Below, piece by piece: positions 5,701-7,305 of a DNA stretch of 7,305 nt. The position numbers and the translations under genes were made by a program. This stretch comes from Nitriliruptoraceae bacterium (GTDB lineage Bacteria; Actinomycetota; Nitriliruptoria; Nitriliruptorales; Nitriliruptoraceae), in NCBI GenBank assembly GCA_007118045.1, contig SKTG01000496.1:1-7305 (forward strand), in the 5' to 3' direction. Within the stretch, counting starts at the first letter, position 1, and each line of letters begins with the position of its first letter. A model generated the notes under the pieces. That model saw only the letters and a list, made by a program, of their open reading frames with translations. It was not told the origin of the DNA and ran no database searches.

Positions 5701-7197
5701 TCAGCCGCTGATGAGCTCACGTAGCAGTTCGTTGGTCTTGCGCGGGTCGGCCTGCCCCTTGGTCGCCTTCATGACCTGCCCGACGAGCGCTCCGATGGCC
5801 TTCTGGTTGCCGCCACGGATGTCGGCCACGGTGTCCGGGTTGCCGGCGACGACGTCCTCGACGATGCCCCGCAGCTCGCCCTCGTCGGAGACCTGCTTCA
5901 GCCCGAGATCGTCGGCGATCCGCGCGGGACCGTCGGTGCCGCGCCGCTCCACCATCGCGGTGAGCACCTGCTTGCCGAGCTTGTTGGACAACGTCCCGTC
6001 GTCGATCAGGGCGAGCAGCTCGGCGAGGTGCGCACCCGTCAGGCCGCTCTCCTCGAGGGTGACCTCCGCGGCGGTGAGCTGGCCGGCGACGTCGCCGGTC
6101 AGCCAGTTGGCCACACCGGCCGGGTCGGCACCGGCGGCGACGGCCTCGTCGTAGACCGGTAGCGAGCCACCTGCGACCACCGTCACGGCCGCCTCGCGGG
6201 GCACGCCCGCGGCGTCGAGCCGTGCCCGTGCCGCCGCCGGCAGCTCCGGGACCCGCGTCCGGATCGCCTCGACGCGTTCGGCGGGCGAGAGGATCTCGAC
6301 GAGGTCCGGGTCCGGGAAGTAGCGGTAGTCGGTCACCGATTCCTTCACCCGAAGGATCTCGGTGACCCCAGTGGACTCGTCCCAGTGGCGGGTCTCCATG
6401 CGGATCGTGCCGCCGTCCTCGAGCACGGCGACCTGCCGCTGGGCCTCGTAGCTGACGGCGCGGCCGAGCGAGCGGACGGAGTTGAGGTTCTTGATCTCCG
6501 TGCGGGTACCCAGTTCGTCGCCCGTCCGCCGCACGGAGACGTTGGCGTCGCAGCGGATCGAGCCCTCCTCCATCCGCGCGTCCGAGACCCCCGTGGCACG
6601 CACGATCGATTGCAGCTCCCGCAGGTAGGCCTGCGCCGTGGCCGGGTCGTGGATGTCCGGCCGGCTGACGACCTCCAGCAGGGGGATGCCGCAGCGGTTG
6701 TAGTCGATCAACGAACGGTCGGCGCCGTGGAGGCGGCCGGTCTCGCCCACGTGCAGCGACTTCCCGGTGTCCTCCTCCATGTGCAGCCGTTCGATGCGGA
6801 TACGCCGGGTCTCGTAGCGGTCGCCGGTGCCGTCGTCGGTGCCGACCGCGACCTCGACGTCGAGGTGGCCATCGTGGATCAGCGGCACGTCGTACTGGCT
6901 GATCTGGTAGTTCTTGGCCAGATCCGGGTAGAAGTAGTTCTTGCGGTGGAAGCGGCACCGCGGCGCGACCTGACCGTTCAGCGACAGCCCGAGCAGGGTG
7001 GCGTCCTCCACCGCCTGACGGTTGGGGACGGGCAGCGCACCGGGCAGGCCGGCACACACCGGGCACACGTTGGTGTTGGGCTCGTCACCGAAGTCGGTCG
7101 AGCAGCCGCACCACATCTTGGTGGTCGTCTGCAGCTCGACGTGCACCTCGAGCCCGACGACCAGCTCCCACCCCGCCGGCAGCAGACCCTCGCTCAT
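5701..7197 (-). CDS. gatB: Aspartyl/glutamyl-tRNA(Asn/Gln) amidotransferase subunit B
   Basis: GatB is the tRNA-binding and kinase subunit of GatCAB. It activates the side chain of Asp or Glu mischarged on tRNA-Asn or tRNA-Gln with ATP, and ammonia released by GatA then forms Asn- or Gln-tRNA. The 498 residues fit the family. Seen in order: GLEVHVEL (15-22); the zinc-type cysteines C30, C32, C45 and C48 (CGCS...CPVC); FHRKNYFYPDLAKNYQISQYD in two parts (83-91 and 92-103); ERLHMEEDTGKS (136-147); DYNRCGIPLLEVVSRPD (165-181). The helical and YqeY-like tail includes VANWLTGDV, LSNKLGKQVL and GGNQKAIGALVGQVMKATKGQ near the end. ATG 7197 is preferred over an upstream in-frame start at 7284: it matches the family N-terminus, has GGAGG at 7209-7205 seven bases upstream, and overlaps the gatA stop as ATGA. 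The complete C-terminal region is present, and nothing appears damaged. Confidence 0.97.
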   Translation of the reverse strand: MSEGLLPAGWELVVGLEVHVELQTTTKMWCGCSTDFGDEPNTNVCPVCAGLPGALPVPNRQAVEDATLLGLSLNGQVAPRCRFHRKNYFYPDLAKNYQISQYDVPLIHDGHLDVEVAVGTDDGTGDRYETRRIRIERLHMEEDTGKSLHVGETGRLHGADRSLIDYNRCGIPLLEVVSRPDIHDPATAQAYLRELQSIVRATGVSDARMEEGSIRCDANVSVRRTGDELGTRTEIKNLNSVRSLGRAVSYEAQRQVAVLEDGGTIRMETRHWDESTGVTEILRVKESVTDYRYFPDPDLVEILSPAERVEAIRTRVPELPAAARARLDAAGVPREAAVTVVAGGSLPVYDEAVAAGADPAGVANWLTGDVAGQLTAAEVTLEESGLTGAHLAELLALIDDGTLSNKLGKQVLTAMVERRGTDGPARIADDLGLKQVSDEGELRGIVEDVVAGNPDTVADIRGGNQKAIGALVGQVMKATKGQADPRKTNELLRELISG

Positions 7198-7305
7198 AGC
7201 ACCGCCTCCGGCCCCTCCGCCGTGGGCACGGCGCGCGGGCCGGTGGGCGTGGGTGCGAAGCCCGTCGCCTGCTCGAACGCCCACGCGACCCGGTACATCA
7301 CCTCG
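7194..7305 (-). CDS. gatA: Aspartyl/glutamyl-tRNA amidotransferase subunit A, C-terminal end only
   Basis: Only the last 36 codons are present, ending in TGA at 7196-7194. EVMYRVAWAFEQATGF resembles the helix that ends GatA proteins, where an A-x-A-(F/Y)-E-x-A-T motif is usual; a proline-rich tail of about 20 residues follows. GatA is the amidase-signature glutaminase of GatCAB, but its catalytic Ser-Ser-Lys region lies outside the window. The stop overlaps the gatB start by four bases (ATGA), the coupling typical of gatCAB operons. The assignment rests mainly on this position and the short C-terminal match. Confidence 0.85.
   Translation of the reverse strand, partial: EVMYRVAWAFEQATGFAPTPTGPRAVPTAEGPEAVL

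Noticed and set aside
3814..5724. Plus-strand open frame of 636 codons spanning the dxs start and the propeller gene
   Set aside because: It crosses the ends of two minus-strand genes and has low-complexity composition without recognisable motifs. It is open only because stop codons are rare at this GC content.
7198..7284. Upstream in-frame start for gatB at 7284
   Set aside because: It would add 29 Arg/Gly-rich residues overlapping the end of gatA. ATG 7197 has a good ribosome binding site and matches the family N-terminus.

Overview
The window is high-GC DNA with five protein genes, all transcribed right to left on the minus strand. The protein sequences, the GTG starts, the strong purine-rich ribosome binding sites and the gene order suggest an actinobacterium (Actinomycetota). 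I cannot assign a lower rank from the sequence alone.

Layout in transcription order, from the right edge leftward. The end of gatA (7305-7194) overlaps gatB (7197-5701) by 4 bases. These encode two subunits of the GatCAB Asp-/Glu-tRNA amidotransferase. Next comes an uncharacterised membrane-anchored protein (about 5646-4078): an N-terminal four-cysteine zinc ribbon, one transmembrane helix and a PQQ-like beta-propeller. Its conventional start would delete the zinc ribbon, so it may use a rare ATC start. It is followed by dxs (4022-2127), the first enzyme of the MEP isoprenoid pathway. After a 360-base intergenic region comes ilvB (1766 to beyond the left edge), the acetolactate synthase catalytic subunit.

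The most informative non-coding part is the dxs-ilvB intergenic region (2126-1767). It holds a 22-codon leader peptide with its own strong ribosome binding site, ending in the valine/isoleucine run RVIVVVP. Three back-to-back hairpins follow, one of them a perfect 10-bp GC-rich terminator-like stem. This is the organisation of a branched-chain amino acid attenuator. The Shine-Dalgarno of ilvB repeats eight bases of the terminator's 3' arm, so control by sequestering that site is also conceivable.

The genes do not form one pathway: they cover tRNA-dependent amidation, isoprenoid precursors and branched-chain amino acids, plus one unknown envelope protein. A gatCAB cluster lying upstream of ilvBNC is a known actinobacterial arrangement, as in Mycobacterium. 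The ilvB C-terminus looks unlike the family's usual ending. I saw no mobile elements, CRISPR arrays, tRNA or rRNA genes.
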